The notes: generated by a model from the letters alone, not told the origin. 64,000 nt of DNA from CAIWTU01 sp963815135 (GCA_963815135.1 CAWFFO010000002.1:180187-244186); one strand, 5' to 3'. Shown: positions 26,654 to 35,127, counted from the stretch's first letter. Translations and numbers: made by a program.

Positions 26654-26746
26654 ATGAATGAAAGCGAAATCGTAATTCTTGACGAAGGCTTGAAAACCTC
26701 TGACGACAATCCGACATGCTGGTGGTGCACCGGTTGGTTTTTCTAA
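26654..26746 (+). CDS. Probable RiPP precursor peptide, 30 residues, core CWWCTGWFF
   Basis: A 30-codon ORF with ATG at 26654 preceded by GAGGAGGG, one of the strongest ribosome sites in the window. Residues 1-21 form an acidic leader-like segment (MNESEIVILDEGLKTSDDNP then T) and the last nine are CWWCTGWFF: two cysteines, three tryptophans and two phenylalanines, followed directly by the stop. Such composition is very unlikely by chance and typical of peptides modified by radical SAM enzymes. The maturase gene starts 82 bases downstream beyond a terminator. The resemblance to the 'geopeptide' precursors named in Geobacter is from memory. Modification type (thioether, cyclophane, metal ligand) is unknown. 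Confidence 0.75.
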   Translation: MNESEIVILDEGLKTSDDNPTCWWCTGWFF

Positions 26747-26781
26747 TGTAATATAGTCATTATGTAATCAGTTTTATCCAT

Positions 26782-26810
26782 AACAGGGGATTTAATCCCC
26801 TGTTTTTTGT
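26782..26810 (+). terminator. Intrinsic terminator between precursor and maturase
   Basis: A perfect stem ACAGGGGAT/ATCCCCTGT (26783-26791 with 26795-26803, extendable by A-T) with a three-base loop, then TTTTTTG. It would end most transcripts after the peptide and let a minority read into the radical SAM gene. Confidence 0.88.
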
Positions 26811-26828
26811 TTTCAAATACAACTTATT

Positions 26829-28124
26829 ATGCTCCTTTCCAAATATGTAAAAATCTTTCCCTCCCGCGAAAACCCCACCCGCCTTCTTCTCTTCTCCACC
26901 AGATGGCTGTCAAAAATTCTTGTGCCCGAAACCGTAATTCGTTCCATCGAAGAAAAAACCCTATCTCCCGAATGCATGCAGACCCTTTGCCGACTGGGTT
27001 TCCTCGTGGCCGATCCGGAGACGGAACGTCAGGAAATGCTCGATGCAATGGAAGAAGCCAACAGGCAAAGCAAGGATTGCCGTATAATCGCAGTGCTTAA
27101 CCTGGACTGCAACCTTGCATGCAGTTATTGCTTCGAGGGAAACCGCAAGGGGAAACATTACATGTCTGCCAATACCGCCGCAGCGCTGGTGGAGTTCGCA
27201 ATAAAGAACAGCATCGGACGGGGCAGGGACCTGATAGTGGATTTCTATGGCGGCGAACCTTTGCTGAGCCTTGAGCTGGCCAGGGACCTGATGCGGAAGC
27301 TCAATCGTGCGGCTGAAACCGGCGGGGTCGGATTTTCATCCACACTCGTTACCAACGGTACGCTGTTCACCGGCAGGGTTGCTGAAGAGCTGGCGGCGCT
27401 GGGGTTGAAAAGCGCCAAAATTACCCTGGACGGCCCCCGCGATAACCACGATATCTGGCGGCCTTTTGTTTCGGGTAAAGGCAGTTTTGATGTCATAATG
27501 AAAAATATCCGGGAAGTGTGCCGACACGTGAAATTGAACACCGGAGGTAATTTTACTTGTAAAAATTACCGGGAATTTCCGAAACTCCTGGATTTATTCC
27601 TGGATGAAGGTATTACCCCGGACAAATTGGCGTCAGTGGTATTTGCCCCCATCACCAAAACTCTGACCGAGTATGTTCTACCCGAGTTTTCCGAAGGTTG
27701 CGAATCGCCGGATGAACCATGGCTGATCGAAGCGGGTCTGTTCCTGCGGGAGGAAACCCTGCGCAGAGGGTTCCCCACTCCGAAAGTAAATTCCTCGGCC
27801 TGCGTCATCCAACACAAAAACTTCTTTATCGTCAACCATGACGGCAGCATTTTCAAATGCCCCGCCCTCATTGGCCGCAAAGATCTTGAAGTGGGAAACC
27901 TGTGGAACGGCATAAATGATTACCGCCAGTCACACAACCTGGATGTCTGGAAAAACGATGCATGTCTTGACTGCGCGTATCTGCCGCTCTGCTTCGGAGG
28001 TTGCCGGTTCATCAAGTTGATGAGGGATGGTGACATTGATGATGTGGAATGCCGGAAGGCACTACTCGACGCCACACTGGAGGAAATGCTGTTGCAGGAC
28101 CTGAAATACTCCCGCAAAAAATAG
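26829..28124 (+). CDS. Radical SAM/SPASM peptide maturase (geopeptide-maturase-like)
   Basis: 431 residues. The N-terminal ~85 residues resemble the PqqD-like peptide-binding region found in RiPP maturases (LLLFSTRWLSKILVPE, LCRLGFLV). The radical SAM cluster motif CNLACSYC gives C94, C98, C101; a GGEP motif (DFYGGEPLL) follows. The C-terminal SPASM domain fits CX13GX4C...CX2CX5CX3C...C exactly: C325, C344, C379, C382, C388, C392, C408, enough for two auxiliary [4Fe-4S] clusters. It would use SAM radical chemistry on the 30-residue peptide encoded just upstream. There is no clear ribosome site before the ATG, which fits low expression behind the terminator. Confidence 0.92.
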   Translation: MLLSKYVKIFPSRENPTRLLLFSTRWLSKILVPETVIRSIEEKTLSPECMQTLCRLGFLVADPETERQEMLDAMEEANRQSKDCRIIAVLNLDCNLACSYCFEGNRKGKHYMSANTAAALVEFAIKNSIGRGRDLIVDFYGGEPLLSLELARDLMRKLNRAAETGGVGFSSTLVTNGTLFTGRVAEELAALGLKSAKITLDGPRDNHDIWRPFVSGKGSFDVIMKNIREVCRHVKLNTGGNFTCKNYREFPKLLDLFLDEGITPDKLASVVFAPITKTLTEYVLPEFSEGCESPDEPWLIEAGLFLREETLRRGFPTPKVNSSACVIQHKNFFIVNHDGSIFKCPALIGRKDLEVGNLWNGINDYRQSHNLDVWKNDACLDCAYLPLCFGGCRFIKLMRDGDIDDVECRKALLDATLEEMLLQDLKYSRKK

Positions 28125-28181
28125 AGGTTGAAATAAAGGTCGGTTATAATGCCGGTTGCCGCCACTGCAGAAACGGAAAAT

Positions 28182-28206
28182 AAAAAAAGCCCGCCGGGGA
28201 CGGGCT
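28182..28206 (-). terminator. Intrinsic terminator after the 73-residue protein gene
   Basis: AGCCCG/CGGGCT stem (28188-28193, 28201-28206) with a seven-base loop; read on the minus strand it is followed by seven T-rich bases. It may also end the convergent radical SAM transcript. Confidence 0.7.
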
Positions 28207-28247
28207 TCAGATGATGGGGGCTTCTTATATTCTACGGTATGGACCGG

Positions 28248-28469
28248 TCACCTGATCCTGGTAATTTCCCATCCGTCTTTAGCGATTTTCTCAGGGTCCA
28301 CTTCAAGCCTGAACATGCCGGGGTTGCCGTGGCTGTCATTATCAAGGATTATTGACTGCATTCCGGGAGCGTCAATGACGTTCATCACGTTGGCGACATG
28401 ACCGCTTTCGTTGAACTTGACTATGTCTCCCTTTTTGAAAGGAATCTCAACTGTTTTCAACTCACTCAT
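28248..28469 (-). CDS. Small unknown protein (73 aa), SH3/KOW-like
   Basis: Not recognised. Residues 9-30 (IPFKKGDIVKFNES) read like the first strands of an SH3-like barrel, as in KOW proteins, and the rest alternates short strands (MQSIILDNDS, GMFRLEVDPEKIAKDGWEI). No signal peptide, no cysteine. A GGGGAGG-type ribosome site lies just upstream of ATG 28469, and a terminator follows, so it is likely a real single-gene unit. It is convergent with the radical SAM gene; a functional link is not shown. Confidence 0.65.
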   Translation of the reverse strand: MSELKTVEIPFKKGDIVKFNESGHVANVMNVIDAPGMQSIILDNDSHGNPGMFRLEVDPEKIAKDGWEITRIR

Positions 28470-28632
28470 GCTTTCCTCCCCTTTTGACCGTATTCCTTAT
28501 ATTCGCGTACTCCCACCTGTCGAGATAGTGTATACAAAAAACTGTCGGCAGTTTAAATACGAATAAAAAGAATGTCAAGAATTTGCATGGCTCGTCTAAT
28601 TTTTTTCAATCTTGATCATGAAGTTTTCGGAA

Positions 28633-28662
28633 ATTAAAAAGGCGGTCATGACAACCGCCTTT
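28633..28662 (-). terminator. Intrinsic terminator downstream of the rubredoxin-ThiS fusion
   Basis: Perfect 9-bp stem AAAGGCGGT/ACCGCCTTT (28638-28646, 28654-28662), seven-base loop; read on the minus strand it is followed by TTTTTAATT. About 90 bases after the fusion gene stop. Confidence 0.8.
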
Positions 28663-28752
28663 CAATGTATATTTTGAAATTAATGTCCCGGAGCAAATAA
28701 CCCCGGCCGGCCGGAAACCTTTACGTTTTCTACCTCAACCCCGGTTTCTACC

Positions 28753-29178
28753 TTACATTCCTCCCGTCACCGGCGAAAAACCAACCCTGTCACCGGCATG
28801 CAGAACTGTCCGGAAATCGACTTCCCTGTGATTGCGAAAAACTATCTTCACGGCCTCAACAGGCAACTCCAGTTTTTCCGTCAAATCGTGAACCGTTGAC
28901 CCTTCGCTCAGCTCGTATTCCATATCAGCCCTGTAACCGCATACGTTTTCCTTCGCCAGGGTCGAAAAACATTTTACGTTCACCTTGATCGTAGGATGAC
29001 CTGTTTCCGAATTGGGTCTGCCCACATTTCTCAGGAAATTGGATTTGTCGCAACCACAAGTGGGACATAGCCACTCGGCGGGCAGCATATCAAAGGATGT
29101 TCCGACGGCTATTCCCTGCGAACCGTCACCCGCTGCCGGGTCGTACACGTACTGACACCTGCATTGATACTTTTCCAT
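28753..29178 (-). CDS. Rubredoxin-MoaD/ThiS fusion protein
   Basis: 141 residues from the ATG at 29178 (GGAGG five bases upstream; ATG 29190 is also possible). Residues 1-50 are a rubredoxin: KYQCRCQYVYDPAAGD, then LPAEWLCPTCGCDKSNF. The first metal-binding knuckle is CRC, one residue shorter than the usual CxxC. Residues about 62-141 are a MoaD/ThiS ubiquitin-like sulfur-carrier domain (VNVKCFSTLAKENVC ... DRVGFSPVTGGM). It ends GGM rather than the free GG needed for adenylation, so it may need trimming or not be a sulfur donor. Electron transfer plus cofactor sulfur carriage is inferred from domains only. Confidence 0.85.
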   Translation of the reverse strand: MEKYQCRCQYVYDPAAGDGSQGIAVGTSFDMLPAEWLCPTCGCDKSNFLRNVGRPNSETGHPTIKVNVKCFSTLAKENVCGYRADMEYELSEGSTVHDLTEKLELPVEAVKIVFRNHREVDFRTVLHAGDRVGFSPVTGGM

Positions 29179-29190
29179 ATGCTCCTCCAT

Positions 29191-29517
29191 TCCGGTTCCC
29201 CTCCGGTCCGGGCAATATTCTGCCGGAACCCTTTTCAATTGCAAAATTATTATATCACAATAGAATGAACCATAAACACCATATTTCCCCGCTTCCTTCG
29301 CTCCCTCCCACTCCTGGAATTGACTCAATCTCCATTAGTCAAAGGAAAAATATCTTGCTTTTAAAACAGTTAAACGGATACCCTGTTAACTTGAAACAGC
29401 GGAGGCAGCGGACCGGAAGTCTTTGAAAATACCTGCAATTTTGCAGCCCGCAGCAAGCAGCAAAAAACGAAATCCGTTTGCTTATATATCTATTTCTTTA
29501 TGGAAAAGCGCAGTTAA
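29191..29517. other. Divergent spacer between the rubredoxin fusion and the MFS gene
   Basis: About 330 bases without a supported gene. AT-rich segments (29335-29365 and 29480-29505) could hold the two outward promoters, but I could not pick reliable boxes. Confidence 0.35.
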
Positions 29518-30705
29518 ATGAAATTATCCGAACAACAAAAACCCATGTACAACTTTCTTGCTGTCATGACAGCCTTTTCCATGTTCGGCCTGCAGGGGTA
29601 CACCATTCTCTTCAACAACTACGCGGTTGAAGTTGTGGGTCTTAACGGCCAGGCCGTCGGCATCATCCAGTCGGTGCGCGAGCTGCCCGGCTTCCTTTCA
29701 TTACTGGCTGTTTTCGTCATGCTCGTCATCAAGGAGCACCGCCTGTCCGCGCTTTCCATCGCCCTGCTCGGGATCGGCACCGGAATTACCGGTTTTTTTC
29801 CCTCCTATGGCGGGATTGCCTTCACCACGCTGGTCATGAGCTTCGGGTTTCATTATTTCGAAACCACCAACCAGTCACTGACCCTGCAGTACTTCTCCAC
29901 CGGCGTCGCACCTATCGTCTTCGGCAGGCTGAGGAGCCTTGCAGCCGTTTCCAGCATCGCGGTCGGCGTTCTCATCTGGTTGCTTGGGCTTTTTATCGGT
30001 TACAAAGGCATTTTTCTCGTTATCGGGTTAATGGTTTTTACGGCAGGAATATGGGGGATGTTCAGGGAACCTACCCATGAAAGTATTGGCCCACAAAGAC
30101 AGAAAATGGTCCTGCGCCGCAAGTATTCACTTTTTTATTTCCTTACCTTCATGTCCGGTGCGCGGCGACAGATTTTCATGGTCTTCTCCATGTTTCTTCT
30201 GGTAAAAATGTTCCATTTTTCAGTGAAGGAAATCAGCTTTCTTTTCATCGTCAACAACGTGATCGCCTACCTGATGAACCCCGTTATCGGCAGGGCCATC
30301 GTCCGTTTCGGAGAAAGAAAGATAAGCACCGTAGAATATGCGGGAGTGATCCTGATCTTTCTAACGTATGCTTTCTCGACTTCGAAACTGCTTGTTTCAT
30401 TCATGTACGTGGCAGATTCACTGCTTTTCAATTTTGCGGTGGCCATCCGGACCTATTTCCAGAAAATCGGAGATCCGGGCGACACCGCTTCTTCCATGGC
30501 GGTCGGCTTCACCATCAACCACATCGCCGCGGTATTCCTCCCCGCGCTCGGCGGCTTTCTCTGGATGATCAACTATCGGATTCCCTTTCTCGTTGCCGCT
30601 GCACTGGGGGTGGTATCCCTGGTGGCGGTACAGTGGATGCGGGTGCCGTCCCGGAACGACGAAAGTCCGACTTCTGAATACTCAGCGGCAAATGCAGAAA
30701 CATAA
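29518..30705 (+). CDS. Major facilitator superfamily transporter
   Basis: 395 residues with about 12 hydrophobic segments split by a basic central loop (MVLRRKYS near 200), the MFS pattern. Family cannot be fixed from sequence: no sugar-porter or drug-efflux signature stands out. The cytosolic tail is short and polar. It is the closest membrane carrier to the peptide locus 1.4 kb upstream on the same strand, so it is a candidate exporter, but two opposite-strand genes lie between. Followed by a 56-residue membrane peptide gene 45 bases on. Confidence 0.85.
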   Translation: MKLSEQQKPMYNFLAVMTAFSMFGLQGYTILFNNYAVEVVGLNGQAVGIIQSVRELPGFLSLLAVFVMLVIKEHRLSALSIALLGIGTGITGFFPSYGGIAFTTLVMSFGFHYFETTNQSLTLQYFSTGVAPIVFGRLRSLAAVSSIAVGVLIWLLGLFIGYKGIFLVIGLMVFTAGIWGMFREPTHESIGPQRQKMVLRRKYSLFYFLTFMSGARRQIFMVFSMFLLVKMFHFSVKEISFLFIVNNVIAYLMNPVIGRAIVRFGERKISTVEYAGVILIFLTYAFSTSKLLVSFMYVADSLLFNFAVAIRTYFQKIGDPGDTASSMAVGFTINHIAAVFLPALGGFLWMINYRIPFLVAAALGVVSLVAVQWMRVPSRNDESPTSEYSAANAET

Positions 30706-30750
30706 CAAAAATGAAAGAATAAATGAAATTGCAGAAAGGAGTGGTTCGAA

Positions 30751-30921
30751 ATGAAGAAACTTCTCAACTGGGGAGCGGTGGGTCTCCTTACTTCCGCTTT
30801 TTTTGATCCGATGATATATTCCGCCCTGAGCAAGCCTATCCCCTGGGTTCGTGACGTGCTCATGGCCGCCGGCGGCATATTCTGTTTCTACCTTCTCGTC
30901 AAATTCCGTGACCAGATTTGA
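30751..30921 (+). CDS. Small membrane protein (56 aa), unknown
   Basis: Not recognised. ATG 30751 is preceded by AAAGGAG. The peptide has a hydrophobic stretch at about 8-27 and a second at about 38-52 (VLMAAGGIFCFYLLVKF), ending in the basic/polar KFRDQI, so one or two membrane helices are likely. It follows the MFS gene on the same strand at 45 bases, suggesting co-expression, and its stop is only 8 bases from the convergent gene's stop. Confidence 0.65.
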   Translation: MKKLLNWGAVGLLTSAFFDPMIYSALSKPIPWVRDVLMAAGGIFCFYLLVKFRDQI

Positions 30922-30929
30922 CGCATTGT

Positions 30930-31538
30930 TTACCCATCGCGGGGTAACCTTACGGTACGAGGGCTGAAAGCAGGGTTACCGTGCCGGATAACGATCCTTG
31001 CGTTCTGACAGAGTGGATAACCCGCCAGGATCGGCTCCAGGGCGGTAAACATGGCTTCGGCATCCGGACCGTACATATAAATGGAGGTTTCGTTGGGCCC
31101 GACCCATGAGCCGCGGATTTCCCCGCCGGCCGCGGCCAGTTTTTCTTTTATGAGATCCGCAAGTTCGTTGATATTGCAAAGCATGTAAATATCATCAGGC
31201 AGGTTTACTCCATCCAGGTAAACCGCCAGGCCTTCCATCTTGCCAAAGCCGATAATCTCTTCGCCGCCATCGCCCGGGAGGCGTAATTCCGAACCCGCCG
31301 GAGCTCCGGCATTCACCAGAACATTTTTTACCAGGTCAAGGGCTTCATCGAGATTGTCAAGGTCAAGTTCTATATCCACATATTCGACCTCCAGCTCCGT
31401 ATTCATGCAGGAGCTTATATCAATCACTCTGCCGGCCCTCCGCTGATTCAGTGCGGCATAAAGTGGTGACTCGTATCGGAGGCTCCTGACCATGGCATGG
31501 ACCGGCTCCCATATTCTTGCGGTAACGAAGTATCCCAT
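30930..31538 (-). CDS. Conserved-looking cytoplasmic protein of unknown function (202 aa)
   Basis: I do not recognise the family. It has no signal peptide or membrane segment. The sequence shows an acidic stretch (LEVEYVDIELDLDNLDEALDLV split by helices) and two similar alpha/beta halves: residues about 48-110 and about 118-190 each run from a strand through a helix to an SWVG/GFGKMEG-like turn (SIYMYGPDAEAMFTALEPIL). This suggests a duplicated ferredoxin-like fold. Codon use looks normal for the neighbourhood. Confidence 0.75.
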   Translation of the reverse strand: MGYFVTARIWEPVHAMVRSLRYESPLYAALNQRRAGRVIDISSCMNTELEVEYVDIELDLDNLDEALDLVKNVLVNAGAPAGSELRLPGDGGEEIIGFGKMEGLAVYLDGVNLPDDIYMLCNINELADLIKEKLAAAGGEIRGSWVGPNETSIYMYGPDAEAMFTALEPILAGYPLCQNARIVIRHGNPAFSPRTVRLPRDG

Positions 31539-31695
31539 CTCACATCCTCCACATGCCGGGTGGACCGGCGCAGCAGAAAAAAGCGGTTTCAGGAAGTCAG
31601 CGCATTCTGCTATATAACCGCCAGGAAGCTGAATCCTTTAAAAAAAGTGTACATTGTTTTTGATTAATTACAAACAGAGTGATTTCAGGAGGATT

Positions 31696-32277
31696 TCAAG
31701 TGAGTCTTTCCGAAGGAGATTCACCTGCCGACAAGCCGGCATAGAGTTCCGCTATATGCATGATCTTCCTCCCTTTGTCGTTGATACCGCGGGAACCGTC
31801 TGCATCAGCAATGCATAATTGCAGAAGCAGGCAAAAGAGCGGGTGCTCCATGAACTTGCGTTGATTTCCCGTAAGACGGACATTATCATGCAGATTCCAG
31901 GAAAAATGGAAGAGGTGGTGGCGAACCAGCCAGGCCACATCGGAAGCCAGTTCCGGGTATCCGATACGGGTCATGATCAACGGGACCAACTCTGCGCCTG
32001 CCTCGGCATGCCCGTGAGCACGCCATCGGCCGTCGACGAACACCGTAGTGACGGCCTTGCCGATGTCATGAAAAAGTACTCCCCAAAACACGCGGGGATC
32101 GGAATCATCGCTGACCGAGTCTAATGCGAGCATGGTATGAATGAATACATCCCCTTCAGAATGGAATTTCTCCGGTTGGGGAACACCTTTGAGGGCAGCC
32201 ACTTCAGGAAGAAAATTTTCGAGGGTGCCTTCCTTTTGCCAAAGTTCCAATAGTTTCCGACACTCACCCGCCTTCAT
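31696..32277 (-). CDS. HD-domain phosphohydrolase
   Basis: 193 residues; the ATG at 32277 (MKAGECRKLL) follows AGAGG seven bases upstream. HD-superfamily metal ligands are in order: HSEGDVFIHTM, then the HD pair in LFHDIGKAVT, then HGHAEAGAELV, then VRHHLFHF and CIADADGS. The pattern matches the HD domain of tRNA nucleotidyltransferases and related nucleotide hydrolases (HDIGKxxT...HxHxxxG...H), without the polymerase part. Substrate unknown; probably a nucleotide. Confidence 0.87.
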   Translation of the reverse strand: MKAGECRKLLELWQKEGTLENFLPEVAALKGVPQPEKFHSEGDVFIHTMLALDSVSDDSDPRVFWGVLFHDIGKAVTTVFVDGRWRAHGHAEAGAELVPLIMTRIGYPELASDVAWLVRHHLFHFSWNLHDNVRLTGNQRKFMEHPLFCLLLQLCIADADGSRGINDKGRKIMHIAELYAGLSAGESPSERLT

Positions 32278-32621
32278 CTTAAATCCTCTCATTACAGTAT
32301 ATCTTTACGCTTTCCGACTAATATTGCGATTCTATCTTCATACTAAGGCTTCTTTTCATGATAATCCATACTTTCATCTATAAACACGATCCTCTGCCAT
32401 TAGTCAAATATACATCTTTGACTCTATAATTAACATATGCAAAAGCCGATTGAATTTGGGCATGTTAATGTTAAATTCTGAGCTGAATGAAGCCATGCCT
32501 GATTTTCGTATTTTATCCGAAAATTCACAATAGAATCTGAAATGTCATCGCAAATTCAGCTTAAATTGATTTCATATTGAAACGATGCTCGTTGAAGTTT
32601 GAAATGCATACGGAAAGATGG

Positions 32622-32630
32622 TGTTATAAT
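32622..32630 (+). promoter_or_regulatory. Extended -10 promoter for the SYLF gene
   Basis: TGT-TATAAT matches the extended -10 form (TGnTATAAT) 57 bases before the start codon. No good -35 lies 16-18 bases upstream, which extended -10 promoters tolerate. Confidence 0.5.
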
Positions 32631-32636
32631 AAAACG

Positions 32637-32655
32637 GAATGAAGTTAATTCATTC
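32637..32655 (+). repeat. Inverted repeat in the SYLF gene 5' leader
   Basis: GAATGAA-gttaa-TTCATTC, perfect 7-bp arms immediately after the -10 box, at or just past the expected transcription start. It could be an operator or an mRNA 5' hairpin. The rest of the 32278-32621 spacer holds no gene I can support. Confidence 0.5.
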
Positions 32656-32686
32656 TTTCACCACAACCTGAGAAAGGAGCAATGAG

Positions 32687-33412
32687 ATGAAAATAAAAGT
32701 AAAAAAAATATTACATATGGGCATAACCATGCTGGCAGCCATCTTCACGTTTACCCTGGTTTGCGGTTCATACTCCGCGGCACAGGCTGCCGATAAGGCG
32801 GAGGCCCAGTCAATTGTGGACAAATCCAAAGCAACGCTTACCGATCTGATGAGCGACAATAATTTTTCCTGGCTGTGGAAATACCTCAGGAAAGCTGACG
32901 CAGTGGTCATATTCCCCCAGGTTATCAAGGGGGGCTTTTTTATAGGTGGCTCCGGCGGGACAGGAGTCCTGCTGGTCCGGAATCGTGAAACCGGAACCTG
33001 GAGCGAACCCGCGTTTTACACTCTGGGTTCGGTTACATTCGGTTTGCAGATCGGAGGGGAAGCGGCCGAAGTGGTAATGCTGGCAATGAACCGGAAAGCC
33101 GTCGACTCCCTGCTGACGTCAAGCGTGAAGCTCGGTGGGGACGCCTCGATAGCCGTCGGCCCTATTGGGGGTGGTGCCAAAGGCTCGGCAACGGTACCGG
33201 AAGTTACAGCCGATTTCCTCTCATTCAGCAAGGCAAAAGGTCTTTATGCAGGGCTGAACCTGGAAGGGTCGGTGCTGGCAGTGCGCGATGCTCTGGATGA
33301 ATCCTATTATGGAAAAGCTGTCGCGCCAAAGGATATTGTTTTCAACAATAAGGCTGTCAATCCCGGCTCCAATGCACTTCGTTACGAACTGAAAAAGGCA
33401 ACTTCGAAGTGA
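32687..33412 (+). CDS. Exported SYLF/Ysc84 lipid-binding-type protein
   Basis: 241 residues with a cleavable signal peptide (to about AAQA, residue 34). The mature part is a SYLF domain: ADAVVIFPQVIKGGFFIGGSGGTGVLL, TWSEPAFYTLGSVTFGLQIG and the final GLYAGLNLEGSVLAVRDALDESYYGK. In eukaryotes this domain binds phosphoinositides; bacterial members are periplasmic with unclear roles, perhaps envelope lipids. An AAAGGAG ribosome site supports the start. Precedes a PLD-family lipoprotein gene on the same strand. Confidence 0.9.
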   Translation: MKIKVKKILHMGITMLAAIFTFTLVCGSYSAAQAADKAEAQSIVDKSKATLTDLMSDNNFSWLWKYLRKADAVVIFPQVIKGGFFIGGSGGTGVLLVRNRETGTWSEPAFYTLGSVTFGLQIGGEAAEVVMLAMNRKAVDSLLTSSVKLGGDASIAVGPIGGGAKGSATVPEVTADFLSFSKAKGLYAGLNLEGSVLAVRDALDESYYGKAVAPKDIVFNNKAVNPGSNALRYELKKATSK

Positions 33413-33617
33413 ATCATGAACAGCGTTCGTTTTCAGCAAACTTAAAGTGAACGCTGGAACTTGTAAATCCGATGATTTCGATCTTCGACGGTCTCTTTCC
33501 GGTGGAAATGCACTTGGATGACAATGACATCTCCACCGGAGGAGACAAGCTCCAAAACAGGATGACATGGGGTGGCAGTCGAAGATCGGCCCTCATTTTC
33601 CTCTTTAAGGATTGCCG

Positions 33618-35034
33618 ATGAAGACATTGGATTTGAAATTTTCTGCGGACGTATTTAAGGCTTTTCGGCTGTTAATCACAATCTGTGTATTTGCCGTCGG
33701 CTCAGGATGTGCATCCCTGCCGAATGCCCCTGCAATCATCGGAGAAATTCCCACCGATCATGAAACGCCACGGATAATCTCATCCAACGGGGTGTTGTCT
33801 GACAGCCAAAGCAAAGCATTGATGGAACGCTTGAAACAATCTGCAAATCCTTCAGATGTACTTGAACGTCAGTCCGCTGTTATTGAGGCCGTAAGCGGCA
33901 GTCCGCTCACCAGCGGCAACAGGGTCGAACTGCTCGTTAACGGGCCGGCCACCTACGACGCCATGTTCAGGGCGATCGATAATGCAAGATCTAATAATAA
34001 ACATGGAGACTTTCATCTTCGAAGATGACGAGACGGGACAAAAGTTGGCCGATCTTCTTATCCGGAAACGAAGTGAAGGCGTCCGGGTCAACCTCATTTA
34101 CGACAGCGTGGGCAGCATGAATACCCCTGTTTCTTTTTTCCGGCATCTGAGGGACAATGGGATCAATGTGGTGGAGTTCAATCCGCTGAACCCGCTGAAA
34201 GCGCACGGAAAACTGCCGGTGACCATGCGAGATCACCGGAAGATCCTGGTGGTGGACGGCAGGATTGCCATCACCGGGGGGGTCAATATCAGCAAGGTGT
34301 ATTCCGGTGGTTTTTCCGGTTCGGAACGGGAAAATAAAAGCGCGATCCCCTGGCGCGACACCGATGTTCAGATAGAAGGTCCCGCGGTCGAGGAGTTCCA
34401 GAAAATTTTCATCCGTACCTGGATATGGCAGAAGGGACCACTACTGTCCGGCAAGGATTATTTTCCCGATTTGAAAGCAAAGGGGGACGATCTGGTTCAG
34501 GTCGTAAGCAGCAGACCCGGCGAACTGGGCAGGACGACATTCATTATGTATGTTTCCGCGGTTACCTTTGCCGAGAGAACGGTCCATTTGACCGCTGCCT
34601 ATTTCGTTCCCGATGACCAGATGGTGGACGCCCTGGTTGACGCCGCCAGGCGAGGTGTCGATGTGAAGATAATCCTGCCGAAAACCAGTGATTCGTCGCT
34701 GGCCCTGTATGCCGGACGGTATTATTATGACGAGCTGCTGGAGGCGGGGGTAAAACTTTATGAACGCCGCAATGCCGTACTGCACGCGAAAACCGCCGTA
34801 ATTGACGGTGTCTGGTCTACGGTGGGATCTACCAACCTGGATTTCTGGAGTTTTTCCGAGAATTTTGAAGTAAACGCGGTTATTCTTGGCAGCGGATTTG
34901 CTGGAGAAATGGAGAAGATGTTTGCCGGCGACCTTGCCGAGTCGGACCGGATTACCGAAGAAAAGTGGGACGATAGGCCTCTTTTTTCCAGGGTTCGTGA
35001 GTGGTTCGCGCATCTGTTTGCGCACATGCTCTGA
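33618..35034 (+). CDS. Phospholipase D/cardiolipin synthase-like lipoprotein (one frameshift)
   Basis: Two frames make one protein of about 470 residues. The first frame gives a lipoprotein signal (VGSGC) and the start of the PLD fold (NRVELLVNGPATYDAMFRAIDNA). The second continues INMETFIFEDDETG and carries both HKD motifs: HRKILVVDGRIAITGG and HAKTAVIDGVWSTVGSTNLD. The break lies around 33990-34000 (aataataaa), where dropping one base joins the frames. ATG at 33618 follows AAGG. Two HKD motifs and the ending SVGSTNLD-type loop resemble ClsC-like cardiolipin synthases; a membrane-anchored periplasmic location is predicted. It probably makes or remodels phospholipid. Confidence 0.85.
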
Positions 35035-35127
35035 AATTTTTTCCGAAAGGACATAAAAAACGGTGTGCTTGATATTTTGTCTCAATGGCAGGCAGTCTTA
35101 AAACCTGCTTTTCTTCGGGGAGACACC

